NCBI GenBank assembly: GCA_905331475.1
Contig: CAJNYU010001726.1
Location: forward strand, 2,637-66,636
Origin: Rotaria socialis
Lineage: Eukaryota; Rotifera; Eurotatoria; Philodinida; Philodinidae
Length of the DNA stretch: 64,000 nt
Direction: 5' to 3'
Shown: positions 50,401 through 62,485 of the stretch, piece after piece
How the letters are laid out: every line of letters starts with the position of its first letter
Position numbering within the stretch: position 1 is the stretch's first letter
Notes under the pieces: generated by a model
Database searches by the model: none
Told to the model about the DNA's origin: nothing
The model's input: only the letters and a program-made list of their open reading frames with translations
Program-made: the position numbers and the translations under genes

Positions 50401-51734
50401 CTAATTCAAATCAACAAGATGTAACATCAATAAATGTTATAACTGTCAATGGAAAACGACGTACATCATCATTATTAACTGATCGTGCAAAACAAAATAT
50501 ACACACAAATCGTAAAAAAATCATTTCATCGATAACAACATTATTACATGATTATAACAAACCATTGTATACCGAAAATCAAATTGAAACCTATGTTAAT
50601 AAAACATTTCATCATTTAGAAGAGAAAAAAATTGGAGAATTTAAAACTTATAACGATTTAAAAGAAAGATTAAGAAAAGATTTTAATCATAATCATGAAA
50701 AATTAATCGAACAAATTGTCGATGTTATTGAACAAGCTCATGCAACAAATCAATTCGATGACATTGACAAACCAGAAGTACAAACATTACTGAAAGATCG
50801 TTTAGATGGAAAACGTAAAGTTTTTTTGTTTTTTTAGAAAAACAAATCTAATAGATTTTTATTTTCTTTTGTTTTAGCATTAGTTATTAAAGAAATGTAT
50901 GTTTCATTACCACCACGCGCTGGTGCTTATGGAGCATCCAAATATGGAAATGATGATTCTTCACGATATTTATCAACATCAATAAATGGTGATCAAACTA
51001 TGAATAGTAGCACCTCGTCACATCGTGTTGCTCGTGGTCTTAGTTGGCGTGAAGCAAATGAACGTGCTCGAATTTTATTTTATCGTGGTAAGCATCCAGC
51101 TATACATTATGATGAGCAAGCGGCTGGTTTCGATGTACGTATGCTACTTGAAACAACGGCAGGTGGAACACAAGAAATACCTGTTACAGACAGTGATGTA
51201 AGATTTAGATTTGTTTTTTTATTTTCTCTCTCTCTCTCTGCCTCTTTTGAACACTAGAATATAATTTGTGTAAGTATGAATTCGAAGTTTTGTGATACTC
51301 CTATTGGAAGTTGACTAATCATCACTCGATATCAATAGAAAATAGTATTAAGAACAAAGATTCTAGACTCTGAAAATTATCGAATTGTGTAGTATTCTAT
51401 TCGTTATGGGTCGAAAACGATTAACGTCTCTGAATAGTTTTCTATTTAATTTTGTTTTGTATCAAAATGATTCGAGCTTTTTTATTATTATTGTTATTAT
51501 TATTATTCATACTATTTACTTATTTTGTAATTTAAGGTTCATGAATTATTGAATTCATGTGGTGTTCAATGGGATGGTGTTAATATAATTTCATTAGTTG
51601 ATCATAGTGACGATGTTGTACGTGCTGCTGAACAAGCTGCATTAAAAGTAATACGTGAAAAAGGTCTTGTCGATTTACGAACACCACCATCAACAAGAAA
51701 TACGGATGAAAATGATGAACCTTTATCATCATAA
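38445..51734 (+). CDS. 2,780-residue modular, N-acylated repeat protein, unassigned
   Basis: Fourteen exons: 38445-38731, 40022-41613, 43196-43863, 43947-44360, 44642-45397, 45447-45656, 45713-46636, 46833-46970, 47029-47874, 48366-49073, 49126-49187, 49595-50814, 50878-51197, 51537-51734. The sum is 8,343 nt and every phase agrees. The start MGCSNARLL fits N-myristoylation plus palmitoylation. Residues about 55-120 (GVDLVVERNGSYTLLLTPKT) may be a small beta domain; 130-290 are charged coiled coil. Cys/basic patches lie near residues 394 (LNLCSCTR), 904 (GLFSCFGNKK), 1156 (GLCASCFGAK), 1416 (GLFSTLFRHS), 1743 (LALCSCFGTK) and 2215 (SWLSCGRSK). Between 1020 and 1990 are Leu-Pro-rich strands (VPSIDLPKLDVPLP). 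At least five helical repeats of about 100 residues lie at 465-580 and 2070-2600. The last 170 residues form a separate globular domain (LSWREANERARILFYRGKHP). No enzyme motif seen. Probably a membrane-attached scaffold; the family is unknown to me. AATAAA at 52160-52165. Confidence 0.8.
38732..40021 (+). other. Intron 1 of the modular gene
   Basis: 1.29-kb intron with the AATG microsatellite, a (CT)n run at about 39449-39472 and no ORF I would call. The splice joins CG to G in phase 2, restoring an Arg codon. Confidence 0.7.
38781..38831. repeat. (AATG)n tetranucleotide microsatellite
   Basis: About 12 perfect AATG units in intron 1 of the modular gene. Likely length-polymorphic. Confidence 0.95.
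41127..41470 (+). other. Helical repeat copy 1 in the modular protein
   Basis: Encodes DDIKQLINDKKSLLIDYIHL onwards, then the repeat signature CSSWTNLLEQVKTEYSN and IQPMVKTYEDL. A weaker further copy (YITIVQTYMNERDDQ) follows directly to about 41600. Signature shared with the copies in exons 10 and 12: Ser/Thr-Tyr/Trp, two residues, Leu, three residues, Leu/Val, then a basic residue and Glu/Asp plus an aromatic or His. Confidence 0.6.
41614..43195 (+). other. Intron 2 of the modular gene
   Basis: 1.58-kb intron. If it is not removed, translation stops two codons after exon 2 (TAA 41616-41618), giving a roughly 627-residue short protein. It also carries a small minus-strand ORF at 42671-42919 (separate entry). 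Confidence 0.65.
42671..42919 (-). CDS. Possible small nested gene, 82 residues, unassigned
   Basis: ORF on the opposite strand inside intron 2 of the modular gene. Start MASESRIQPSCSSISQATTN; the middle is strongly basic (RKNKVRKLLHRIFGNL) and the tail has NGCCVNNKRRTVLRKK. A stretch rich in AATAAAA lies just after the stop (about 42660-42668). Composition is protein-like and unlike the intron around it, with little low complexity. No family recognised and no transcription evidence, so it may be a chance ORF. The basic patch followed by a CC resembles the Cys/basic patches of the host protein, which may be coincidence. Confidence 0.4.
   Translation of the reverse strand: MASESRIQPSCSSISQATTNNSNGSHEISANVTPRKNKVRKLLHRIFGNLHAAPAIETTELKQYPINGCCVNNKRRTVLRKK
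48750..49060 (+). other. Helical repeat copy 2 in the modular protein
   Basis: In exon 10. Helices around LRAKLLFRESDLKKSLETEI and ALNKILKHAIDLVKDKK, then the signature VTTYPELKQKLIVEHKND and IVDPVVRSLYFTIENQ, closing with NIDKPEF. Confidence 0.65.
49725..50020 (+). other. Helical repeat copy 3 in the modular protein
   Basis: In exon 12. LDERRRTQLNTHRNELGNIL, then IIRKSLILVNQPK, signature IVSYEQIRNDLKTEYKQ and YLVDPLVDIMRDTF. Directly followed by copy 4. Confidence 0.65.
50105..50390 (+). other. Helical repeat copy 4 in the modular protein
   Basis: In exon 12. LLKSNQLQWLNQYLIDNESK, ELHKILNRSSDLLSLN, signature IYTWDELSSQLRREFPKA and LCDRSIELVKKAQND. Confidence 0.65.
50470..50800 (+). other. 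Helical repeat copy 5 in the modular protein
   Basis: In exon 12. NRKKIISSITTLLHDYNKPL, YVNKTFHHLEEKK, signature EFKTYNDLKERLRKDFNH and LIEQIVDVIEQAH, closing with DDIDKPEVQTLL, which parallels the NIDKPEF end of copy 2. Confidence 0.65.
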
Positions 51735-52379
51735 ACATTCATTTATTTGTTTTTTTTTGTTTTCCTTTTTTGCTTCTCTTTTTCTTTTCTTCTTTATTGG
51801 TGTTTTAAGCATCATATATCTTTTGTGCTGACTAATTCCGCACGATTACATATCTCTTTCTCCTTGTCTCTCTCGTTCTCGCTCTTTGTTTCTTTATTAC
51901 ACACATACGCATATATTGACATATTTAAAAAAAAAGCAAAATTATATTAGACAACTTTGTTTGTTTTGTTTTTTTGTTGTTGTTGTTATTATTATTTCAG
52001 TAATTCTTTGATGAAAAAGAAACAAAACATTGTCTTCTTATTTCTCTTCGTTTCTTTTCTCTTGTCGCACTATACATAACATGTATTTAGTCATTTGCGT
52101 TTGTGTGTTTTTTCATAAAAGAAAAGATGTATCGTCATTGTCATTTGTCTCTATGTGAAAATAAAGAATACGTTCATTTTTGGAGAATGATGCAGTTAGA
52201 AATCTTAAATCAACATTGTTTTCTGTAATTTATATATAAAAAAAGAGAGAAGAAAAATAAGGAAGAGAATAAACACAAAAACAACGAGAGAATAGAATAC
52301 ACACGAACATGAGTTTTTTTGAAAATATTTGATTTCCTTTATAATAAAAACAAAACCGTTCGCGAAAAACAAAAGCATA
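51735..52379. other. Convergent 3' UTR region
   Basis: 645 bp between the stop codons of the modular gene (+) and the phosphodiesterase gene (-). Mostly T-rich on the plus strand, with AATAAA at 52160-52165 for the plus-strand gene. No other gene seen. Confidence 0.6.
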
Positions 52380-54353
52380 TCACGACGATGACGACTGACG
52401 TGTATTATTAGCTGGAGGAGTTCGAGAAGAATCAGATGTATCATCTGTGGATGTACTAGCAGATATAGCAGCTAAATTGGTACGAGATAATTGCTGTTGC
52501 TCATCAGTTAATTCTTGCCATCGTTGAAGATTACTTCTACAAAAGAAAGATAGTTCATTAGATAAAAACAAAAGTTCATTTTCATATTTATTCATACTTG
52601 GCTCCGATGACCATTGGCTTCGTTTCTGGTAAAACACGAGCTATCAATGCATAGCATGGTAAACAAATGCTTTTCATGAAATTCACCTGTAAAGAAAAAT
52701 TTCAATATGTATTATACTTTAACAAGAAAAAGAAAGAAAGAATGTTTCCTTTCGATTTCGATGATTTACTGTACCACGAAATTCGAATCATATTTCAAGA
52801 GAAATCTTTAAAATGGTTATCAAGTATTTTCGTATGTTTATTTTATAGATATTGTTGTTAGGTTTCGGATTGTCTTTATCAATTTCAGTTTTAAACTTTC
52901 TGTGCATATAGAACTAAACCACATTAGCTGTTATAAAAAAGAATGGACAAACTTTCATAAAGCTTATGTTACACACAGCCTTTTTCAATCGAAAAAAGAA
53001 AATAGATCTCATAACAAACAATGCTCATATTTTTATGATATGGTGTGGAAAACTTCTGAATTTTTTCATGGTAACGATTCCAATTGAGTTCTCGATATAG
53101 ACAAAGTTTACGATGAAATTTTATAAATAGGAAATTTCTGAAAATTTAAGTTTCAAGAGAGATTAAAAATATACAGAATAAAAATTCGATAGCTTAGTCG
53201 AATCTCAACAAGAACTCGAATTAATTTCAGCGTTTTGATTAGAATATTTATATTGTCTATAGGGACAGATCGTGGAAATCAGAAGGAGAAACATCAGAGA
53301 CAGTTTCCATGTGAATTTCAATTTCAAAGCAATAGAATATCCTAATCATAATGTGGCTATCGAAATTACTCACAACAATACACATCAAACGTATTTAGTG
53401 TACAATAGACTAATATCGTTTTCTTTCGAAGCTTTTCTTTATTAAATCAGTGTAAGATCTAAATCACATGCGGCGGAGATTCAGTAAAAAGTTTCAATTG
53501 AAAATTTACTATTTATCTTGTCAAAGTAATGCTTCCATCGAACATTTATTAACTCAGATCTTTCTCAAAAATCAGTCTTAATACTGTGCTTTTCAGTCAT
53601 GTACAATCTTTTCTAAATACAGTCTATTAGTTAAGTTAAAGTTTTTTACTAGTTCCCATTCAATAGATGAATGGTTTTATTTGAAAGAGTAAGCCCAAAT
53701 ACAGTGTCTAACAGAAACTCTGCTTTTAAACAATTTTTCATGTTTAATCACACCCTCAAGAATGACAAGTTCAATGTCTCTAGAAGTCGCCTTGCAACTT
53801 TATATACTCTTTCCAGCAAAAAAAAGTAATCCATCAAATACAGTGAAACTCGTTAAAGAATCCAGATATATGTAATGAGAAAATCATATTTTTCACGCAG
53901 CATGCAGCAAAGATATTAGTAAAAGAAAACGAGGTACTGAAAAAAGAGTCATGCATTTTACATATTAAGATCAGATCTAGGACAATGTTCTCATATGTCT
54001 ATTTCAATGTCGGTTTTTCTAATGCGAATGGACCCATTTTTAAGTGAGCACCAAAATGAAAAGCTTTTCGTGGAGAATCAAATTATTTCTCAATTTTAAT
54101 AACAATTTTTTTTTCGATGAGAATAATAGATCTATTTTTAGAAAGATTTCTCCACCGAAAAATCTTAATAGTTTCTTTTTGTAAACTTGATAGAAATTAT
54201 TGCCATAGAAAAAAGGCTTACCTGGTTTTTTGGTAATTCATGTGCAAGTGATCGGTCCATTAATGATTGTGGTTGAATACCTTGACGTTTTTCTTCATCA
54301 CCCTTTATAAAAAAAAAATAGAATATTTTAATGAAAATAAAAGACAGTACACA

Positions 54354-54394
<41 letters not shown>

Positions 54395-57300
54395 AAAACT
54401 AGAAGAAAGCAGCAGTTACAAAGATATATATATATATTTATATAAAAAGCACACCTCTTCCCAAAACTCGTCCATAATTATGCTGACAATATTTTGTTGT
54501 ATAAGCCAAGGTTTATACATGGCGCATAGGTCGGCAGACGTCATTGACAGTGATTGCAAACGTCGACTGGAAGCAAAAAACACAAATACACACAATAGAG
54601 CATCAAAATATAAGAAATTTTTCTTGTGAGTGCATTGAAAATTTTTTTCTTTGTATGGAAATAAAAACTAATTAAGAAGAATAAAAACTTTGATTAGCCG
54701 TCTCGTCCTTTCCTCTAGGAATGTGCTGGTGGTGATAGTGTATGTATTACTATAAACATGTATTTTAGTTGAATAAGTGCTGCTTTCTTGTGAAATACTA
54801 ATATAGACATACACACATACAAAGAGAGAGAGAGAGAGAGAGAGAAAGACAAAGAAAGCATTGAGAAGTATGAGATAGTAAATCACCTGCAAAAAGAATT
54901 CTTCCATGATGTTACTCACACTCGATCGCTGCACTTCCCATTGTTTATATGAAGAACACAAATCAGCAGCGGTCATACTGAGCCCCATCAAGTATGGCCT
55001 ATAGATAAAAGCACAGCAATCAGAAGAATAATGTGTGAAATAAAATTAATAAAAACGTGTATGTTACAAATCTACGTAATATTTCGGCGTTTTGGTTATG
55101 TTATAGCGTTTTCTATGTGTCAAATTATTATAAGTGTGAAGTGTGTGTAAACTACAAAATGCACACATACACACAAACACTTCAAATACTAACAGAAAAA
55201 ATAATAGGCACTATCACCACACAAACACATTTAGCAATAGAGGATTAGAGGAAATAGAACTAAAACACAGGAAGATCAGTAACGGCAGATTTTTTTTTAA
55301 ATTTTAAAACCAATGAAATATTTTCTCTTTTTTTTTGATCATAATATAGAGAATAGAGAGATCTAATAACTCACAAATGTTCCTTGTTGTTCCAATCAAA
55401 TGCATTGTTATCAACAATACGTTCAAGTTTAGGACGATTTTCAAAAAAAAGTGCCAAATCAGTAGCTAATATACAATGACGAATTTCATCTAACATTTGT
55501 CGATATTCTTTTGAAGAAAAATGTTTAAATATATTATGACTTTCCGTCTAAAACAAAAGAAGTTTTGATAGAAATTAAAATAGTTATCATCTTTTTACTT
55601 GAAGTATCGTGACTGTTTGATTAAAATGATGTCGTTCCATAGTTGATGTTGAATATATTGAAGCAAGTGTTGATGCACTTTTTACCATAAAAGCATTTGT
55701 TTTACCACGATGATCAAGATCATGACAAAGACAAGCAACAAACAAAGCAATACACTAAATATAAAGATTCGCGATTTGTTGACCAGATAGTTTCTTTTTA
55801 ATGCATCAAATAGGAGACTCTATACATCACAAGCCTAAGCAGATCTCTAAATCTCTCTGTGTGTTATGGTCTTTCAAATCAAATTTTGATTCCATAAGTC
55901 GCATGAACTGTCAACCTTAAGATGTATTGGATCAGGATATGCGTTGATTTAATTTTTCAGCCCGTGCTTTTAATATTCTATTACTAAAAATAGCAGAAGA
56001 TAAATTTTGATTTAACTTTTCATACATATGATTCGTATTGAATTATAATCTGATCATAGAAAGTTTTTTTCTTTGAAAACAAAATCTAAAGTAGCTATGT
56101 GTTTGTATAAAATTAAAATATACGACGAAAGATACGTTTGTTTTAGTTTAGATTCTTGAATATTTCTAGTAACAAGGACGCACGTCTATGGGCAGAATTA
56201 CAGCTCGACATATTACACTATTCAGGTTCTCGAAGACTCTATGCTCGTTGAGCAGAAAATCAAACATAACGTTTATCACTCAACAAATGAACATCGACAC
56301 GGCAAAACTCAAAGAGACTTCTTTTTTATTAGTCATCATAGATGATCAATCGACAGTTGTCTTAAACAAAACACGATTACATAATTCAGAATTTTTACTC
56401 AAAAATTAACTTTCAAGAATAGCATTTAAATCGATGTAATGTATCATAGAGATATTTTAGAATGCTTATTCACGATACATGTAAACAATCTAATGTATTA
56501 TCGTTCTGGAGAGAGCAAAAAACAAATGTTCTTGTTTATCATAACTTAAAAATCGCTGTTTTGTGAAACACGATCTGAAAGGAGTGTTGAAGTATATAGG
56601 GTAGAAATTTGAACCCATTCCTCCCCCCCCCCCCACAGACCGGGACAGAGAAATTAATTAATTGGTTAGCTGGTTAATTAATTAGTTAATTTCTCTTTCA
56701 CGGTCTGCGATGGTTTTTGAAGTCTCTCTGTCACACTCTGTAATGGTCTCTGAATTCTCTGTAACGGTCCGCGATGGTCTCTAGAGACTCCGTATACCAT
56801 AATGCAGACCACAACAGAGAAGCTCCACAGACCATCACAGGGCGTGGTAGACGAATTCCAGAAAAGGAACTCTATCGTGTTTCACATTTTAATCCCACAG
56901 GGATTGCACTAAGAGGTTTTTAGAATGAGTTAAAATAACTACGACATTAAACATAATTCTTCTCGTAAATGTAACACTACGAGCGAGATTTTCGTTTGCA
57001 ATAATTATTCAAAATGCAGGCGAACAATAGCCAGTTTCGTTTCTCAATATAATTGTTTTTCCATTTTTTAATTGATTTCTATATAAATAACGATCGTTTA
57101 AATCGTCAATATTTAACGTACAGTAAAGCATTCTATTGTAAATGCCTACTTAGAATGACTGCGCTACTCGATGTGAATACTTTAAATTCCGTTGATGCAT
57201 TGTTATTTGTAATCGATTGTTTCTTTGTAAACAATTCCTTATAGTGAAAGGTTTTTATTTTATTTTCATCACTTAGAGAAAATTTTCTAAAATGAACGCT

Positions 57301-60300
57301 ATTTTTGTTCGAACTCTATTCTTACATGCCATTGTTTATCTATGAAAAAGGAAACACACATTTTTAGTAAATACTTTTAAATATAACCCCTCAATATTTA
57401 CAAAAGAAATATTTTATTTTAGTCGTATAGATTTTCCATTACTATGATAATATTGACATAAAAACGAGACATAATAGATCTACAAAAGAAGTTAACCTAT
57501 GCGTAAGTTTCTAGTATATACTGAAGCATTATAATATTCTCAACGACTTGATCACTATTTACGAGAAATATTTGTTGATTTTCTTTTTTAAATTGAAAGT
57601 AAATTACAAATCAAGACCTCAAATATTAGATACTATATCCATTCTAATATGCTAACAAAGTAGATTTGAATTGATCGACATTTGTTTAGAGATATTTCAA
57701 GCTTTATGACAGCTTAAAAAGCAATTAGTACGTGTCCTTCATGTCTACTTAAAAGCAAGACACAATAAATGGAGTTTTCGGCTTCTCATTTTCTAAGATT
57801 ACTAATTGTTTCTAATGATCTATACAGACAGAAATAATTAGACATGCTTAAATAGTGTCACAAACGAGTAAAATCAAGGTAATTAATAGAAATCATGTTT
57901 TTGAGAGTTTCACTTTATCACTACTAGCAATATTCGTCGATTAACAATAATTTGAATTAGCGTTCCGTGACATTTAGTGATTCTTGATAAACTCCAATAA
58001 TATCTCAAGCATATCAATTCATATCAAATATCCTGAGAACATAATCGTTATTTTAGACGATTGACAGCGATTTTTTGTACAAGAAATCAATTGTTTTTCT
58101 CTAATTATTCTCGGATACCAATTACAATATTCTATACGTTCCTTAAAATGAATCTATTTAGTAATGAACTTTTAAGATAGATATATTCTTAACAATCCTT
58201 GAAATAACTTCTAATTATCGAAAGAGTCTAATTGATCAAAAATTCAAGACATCTTATCTATTCTATGGACTCTTCTTAAAAGAGGAAAATAATAAGAAAT
58301 TCAAAAAAAAATGACAAAATTCTCTAATAAAAACATACATCATTGGGTGAAAAATGGTGTTTTGATTGTTTTATCACAGTATAAATTGCATGTGCAACAC
58401 TGAATGCATGCGACCAGTTATGATATGGTACATTCCGATAGTTTTTTCGTACTGTTAAAATAAATCTCATCAAACATTCAGAGTCGAATCTAAAAATTAA
58501 TTTGATAAAAATCTGAATTTTCACCATAGATTATTTTTACCGATTTGCATTTAATGGATCCATATTGGCTAGATCAAGAAACATATAAGCAACATAAAGA
58601 GGTTTCATATCGTTGACAACATCCCATGGAGAATATTCAAATCGATCTATATTTGGAATGTTGTCTGGAAGTGTATACGTTTTCATACGTTCATATTCTT
58701 CGTCGGTACATGATGCATGATACGATAAAACTTCAAGTGCTACTTTACATTTTTGTTCTGAACGACGTATACGATCATAGAGCGATGCATGATGTAGAGC
58801 TAAAATAATTTCATGAATTTAGTTTTATTTTCATAGTTGAACCTTTTCAAATCTATTCACCTAATCCACAATAGACAGCAAATGTTTCGAATGATTCTTC
58901 ATCGCTCTTTGTGAAATGCCCATTCTTTTTATTTACCATTTGAACAACACCAATAACATTTCCTTGAATCATAATCGGCATACATAGAAGTGTTTTCGTT
59001 TTATAACCTGTTTTTTGATCAATATCTCTAGAAACAAAACAAAATAAAAAATAAAAAAAAAATATTCAACCGTTTATTTATTTTTACCGATTAAACCGAT
59101 TATCACTATAAGCATCAACAATATTTAATGTTTTTCCAGTTGTTGCTACATAACCAGCAATACCTTTATCCACAGGAAAACGTATACATGCACGTTCATC
59201 TTGCAATGAACTTTTATGTCCATCTTTATCACTAACTGCCGATGACTCAAGTATATCATTTTCTTCACGTCCAATATCAAATATTCTTGCATAAAGTTCT
59301 TTTGTACGTGAATCAACCATAAATAACGATGCACGATCAGCATTAACTAATTTCTTTGCGTAACTCTGTAAAAAAATTAAAAAATAATAATGTATTTGGT
59401 TTAAAAGAAAAAGAAATAGAAAAATAAAGTTTTTCTTTTTACCATAATTTTCAACATAACAGTATCCATACTAACAAGTTCTTGAAAAATTGATTTAGTT
59501 ACAGCCAAAAGAAAATCATTTAAACGTCGTTCTCGTATCATCGAATGATACAACTATAAAGTAAATTAAATTATTATAGGATCGTATGAAAGAAAACGGA
59601 AGTTTGTTTTTTAAAATGACAAAATATGAAAACATAAACGCCAAATATAGATACATACAATGAGTATTCCACAACGAATATAATATATATTTTTTTTTAA
59701 TATTTGACGCATTGTGCAAAAACTTCATTTGAGTCAGATGTGACAAAAAAAGATTTTTTTCTTTAGAAAATTATGTTTAGTTGACAACAAGATTGTTCTT
59801 GTACGAGCAAATTCTCAAAGCATCTGTAATTATTCAATCACCTAACGGCAATCTCATACTGTTTATAGACATCAATTGATTTATGTAAATATATACTCAT
59901 TAAGCTTAATGCTAAAAGCTGAATGTCTATCATGAACGTGTAGGAAATTCTATACTCTATATTTCTAAAATGTTGGTAAGAATGTTGTTTATCTTATCTT
60001 TTAAGAGTCAAAATGCTTGGAATTAACATATGAAAAATATTTATCAGTACATTTTTTGAATACATATTTTCAAGATACAGACGTTGTTTTGTGAAAATTT
60101 AATGCCGAGTTCTATATCAAAGAACATGTTTAGACTTTTAACTCGTATACGAGAACGTTTATTGTTCTTCCTACGGAAACATCTTTAAAAGCATTTTATA
60201 TTTGAAATTTGCCACTTGAGTAACTACAAGCCTTTCAGAGTTTTCTCTAATAAAAAATCTACTTTAAAAAAATTGAATATTCTATTCTATCTGCTTAGAA

Positions 60301-60590
60301 TAGAAATATGAGGCTATGTTTGAAGTTTTTAAAACAAATGGAAGTATTTCCATTTATTATGATTTACCCGTTATATGTATCTAATGAGCGAGCGATGATT
60401 CTTTTCGACATGCATTGTCAAATAAAATCGTTCTAATGAACTAGCAAATATAGAAATCGCATTATAAAATCCAGAACGTGGATGAGCAAGCAACATAAAT
60501 CAAGGAATAGAGACAGATTTACACACAGATATTAACATACACCAACAAAAATAAGAAAAGAAATAAATAAAATTCACGTCAAATAAGTGT

Positions 60591-60628
<38 letters not shown>

Positions 60629-62453
60629 CAGAGGGAAAATTATATGTATACGTATGTTTAGAAAATGTAATACCTCGTAATATGTTTGGGTGAAAAGCTC
60701 ATTCACGCATTTTAAAATTTCCTGAAGCAAAATAGAATGAAATTATTTACTACATAAAAATTTAAAAAAATATATTTGTTGATAAGCTTTGAAGCTATTT
60801 TATACTTCTAGAGGTTTACATACGAACAAAGCTAAAGGTTTTCCGAATCAATATTTTTGTTATTTTATTTTAACAATATACAGATACTATCTTTCGCTTA
60901 AAATAGTTAAAAGCATGGTTATAAGCAAAGGCATAATGCTAAACATGAAAATAGTATAACAACAAAATTGACTTACTTCTACATCTTCATCAGAAAATGG
61001 GATTGTACTATTAATTCGATAAAATTCAACTACACCTATTTTCAATAGTTCATTGATTATTATTACAATAAAATCAAACAAAAACAAAATAATTATTTAT
61101 ACCGAGAAGTGTTCCACTAGTATTAACAATCGGATGAGCCATAACAGTAGTTACTTGATCATCTTTAATATAAATACCATCGGGATATTTTTGCATATCA
61201 AGCTTAAAGAATGAAAACGATTCATGAAGAGATAGATGAAAAAAAAACAATAATCAACTTTTAATTCTTTTATTCTACCTTAGATATATTATTAATGCGA
61301 ATGGTCTCTTTTGACCACGCAACATAACCAGCAATACAATGACCAATTCCAATTGGTATTGGAATAACAGAAGCTGCTTGTTCACTAAATAATAAATAGA
61401 TATACTTAATTACGTATTGATTTTTATAGTATAAAAATGAGGAGACCGAAGAGATCAAATCCAAATAGAATTTTATATTATAATGAAGAAAAACTAATCA
61501 GTTCATATTTGATTTCCTCTTCAATCTACTACTCACTCACTCGTCATTTTCTGAAGTGAACAGTCGCATACTAATTCCACTTTCATCGACCAAATATAAA
61601 TTAAAACCATCAGCTGCAACTGCTGAATAAAATATAAATAGACTTATTTCAAAAGATTCAACGAAAATTTTAATCAAAGTTTACTTGTTGCTATTGATCT
61701 GCATAATTCAAATAAAATTTGAGCTTTAGTGACATGTTGATTAACTTCATCAGTTAATTCGTGCAATAAACGACGTCGATCAGTTAATTCTACTAACTAG
61801 AAAAATATTTTGAAAAACTTTTCTCAATATACGAATTAATTTATTTGAAATTTCTAATGACTTTGCTGATTGATTTTACTGTTGTTGACGAAATTGGTCG
61901 TGAATATGGTCCTAATGAAGACATTGTAGTAGCATCTATACGAAAAGAAAAAAAATGATATGCTTCTTGATAAAAAAAAGAGAGTAGTAGATGCAATCTT
62001 AAATCATATAAGAACTCATAGAAATAATTAGATAGTTCAACATGACTGATAAATAATGATACGTTTTTTTGTTTTCTTTAGTTTTTTACCAGTATTATTT
62101 GATAACGGAACTTTTGTTGTTGACGATGATATAGTTTTCTTTTGGGCTGAAACCAATGGCATTGATGATGATGATGATGGACGTGGTGGAGGAGGGGGAG
62201 GAGAATGTGTTGATGCAGAACTTTTCCTCTGCTGTTGAATTTGAGATAATTTTTGAGGCTTTTTCGACATCCATTGTTCAATTGTGTTTGAATTAACATT
62301 TTGTTGAATATATGAATCAAGAAATTCTGGATGATCTCCGAGAAAATGTTTTACTGTATCAGCTGTAACCAAAGGCAGTGATGATTCGGAATTGGCTACA
62401 AAAAAAGGCAACGAAAAATATTACTCTGACAATTAGACTCACATTCTATGCAG

Positions 62454-62485
<32 letters not shown>

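Noticed and set aside
56188-56409. 73-codon plus-strand ORF in PDE intron 14
   Set aside because: Opposite to the host gene, no homology, no promoter or poly(A) context; length expected by chance.
62037-62411. PDE start at the methionine at 62411
   Set aside because: The bases before 62395 form a splice acceptor (TTTTTTTGTAG), and an upstream exon at 63182-63332 joins in phase, so this ATG lies in the intron.
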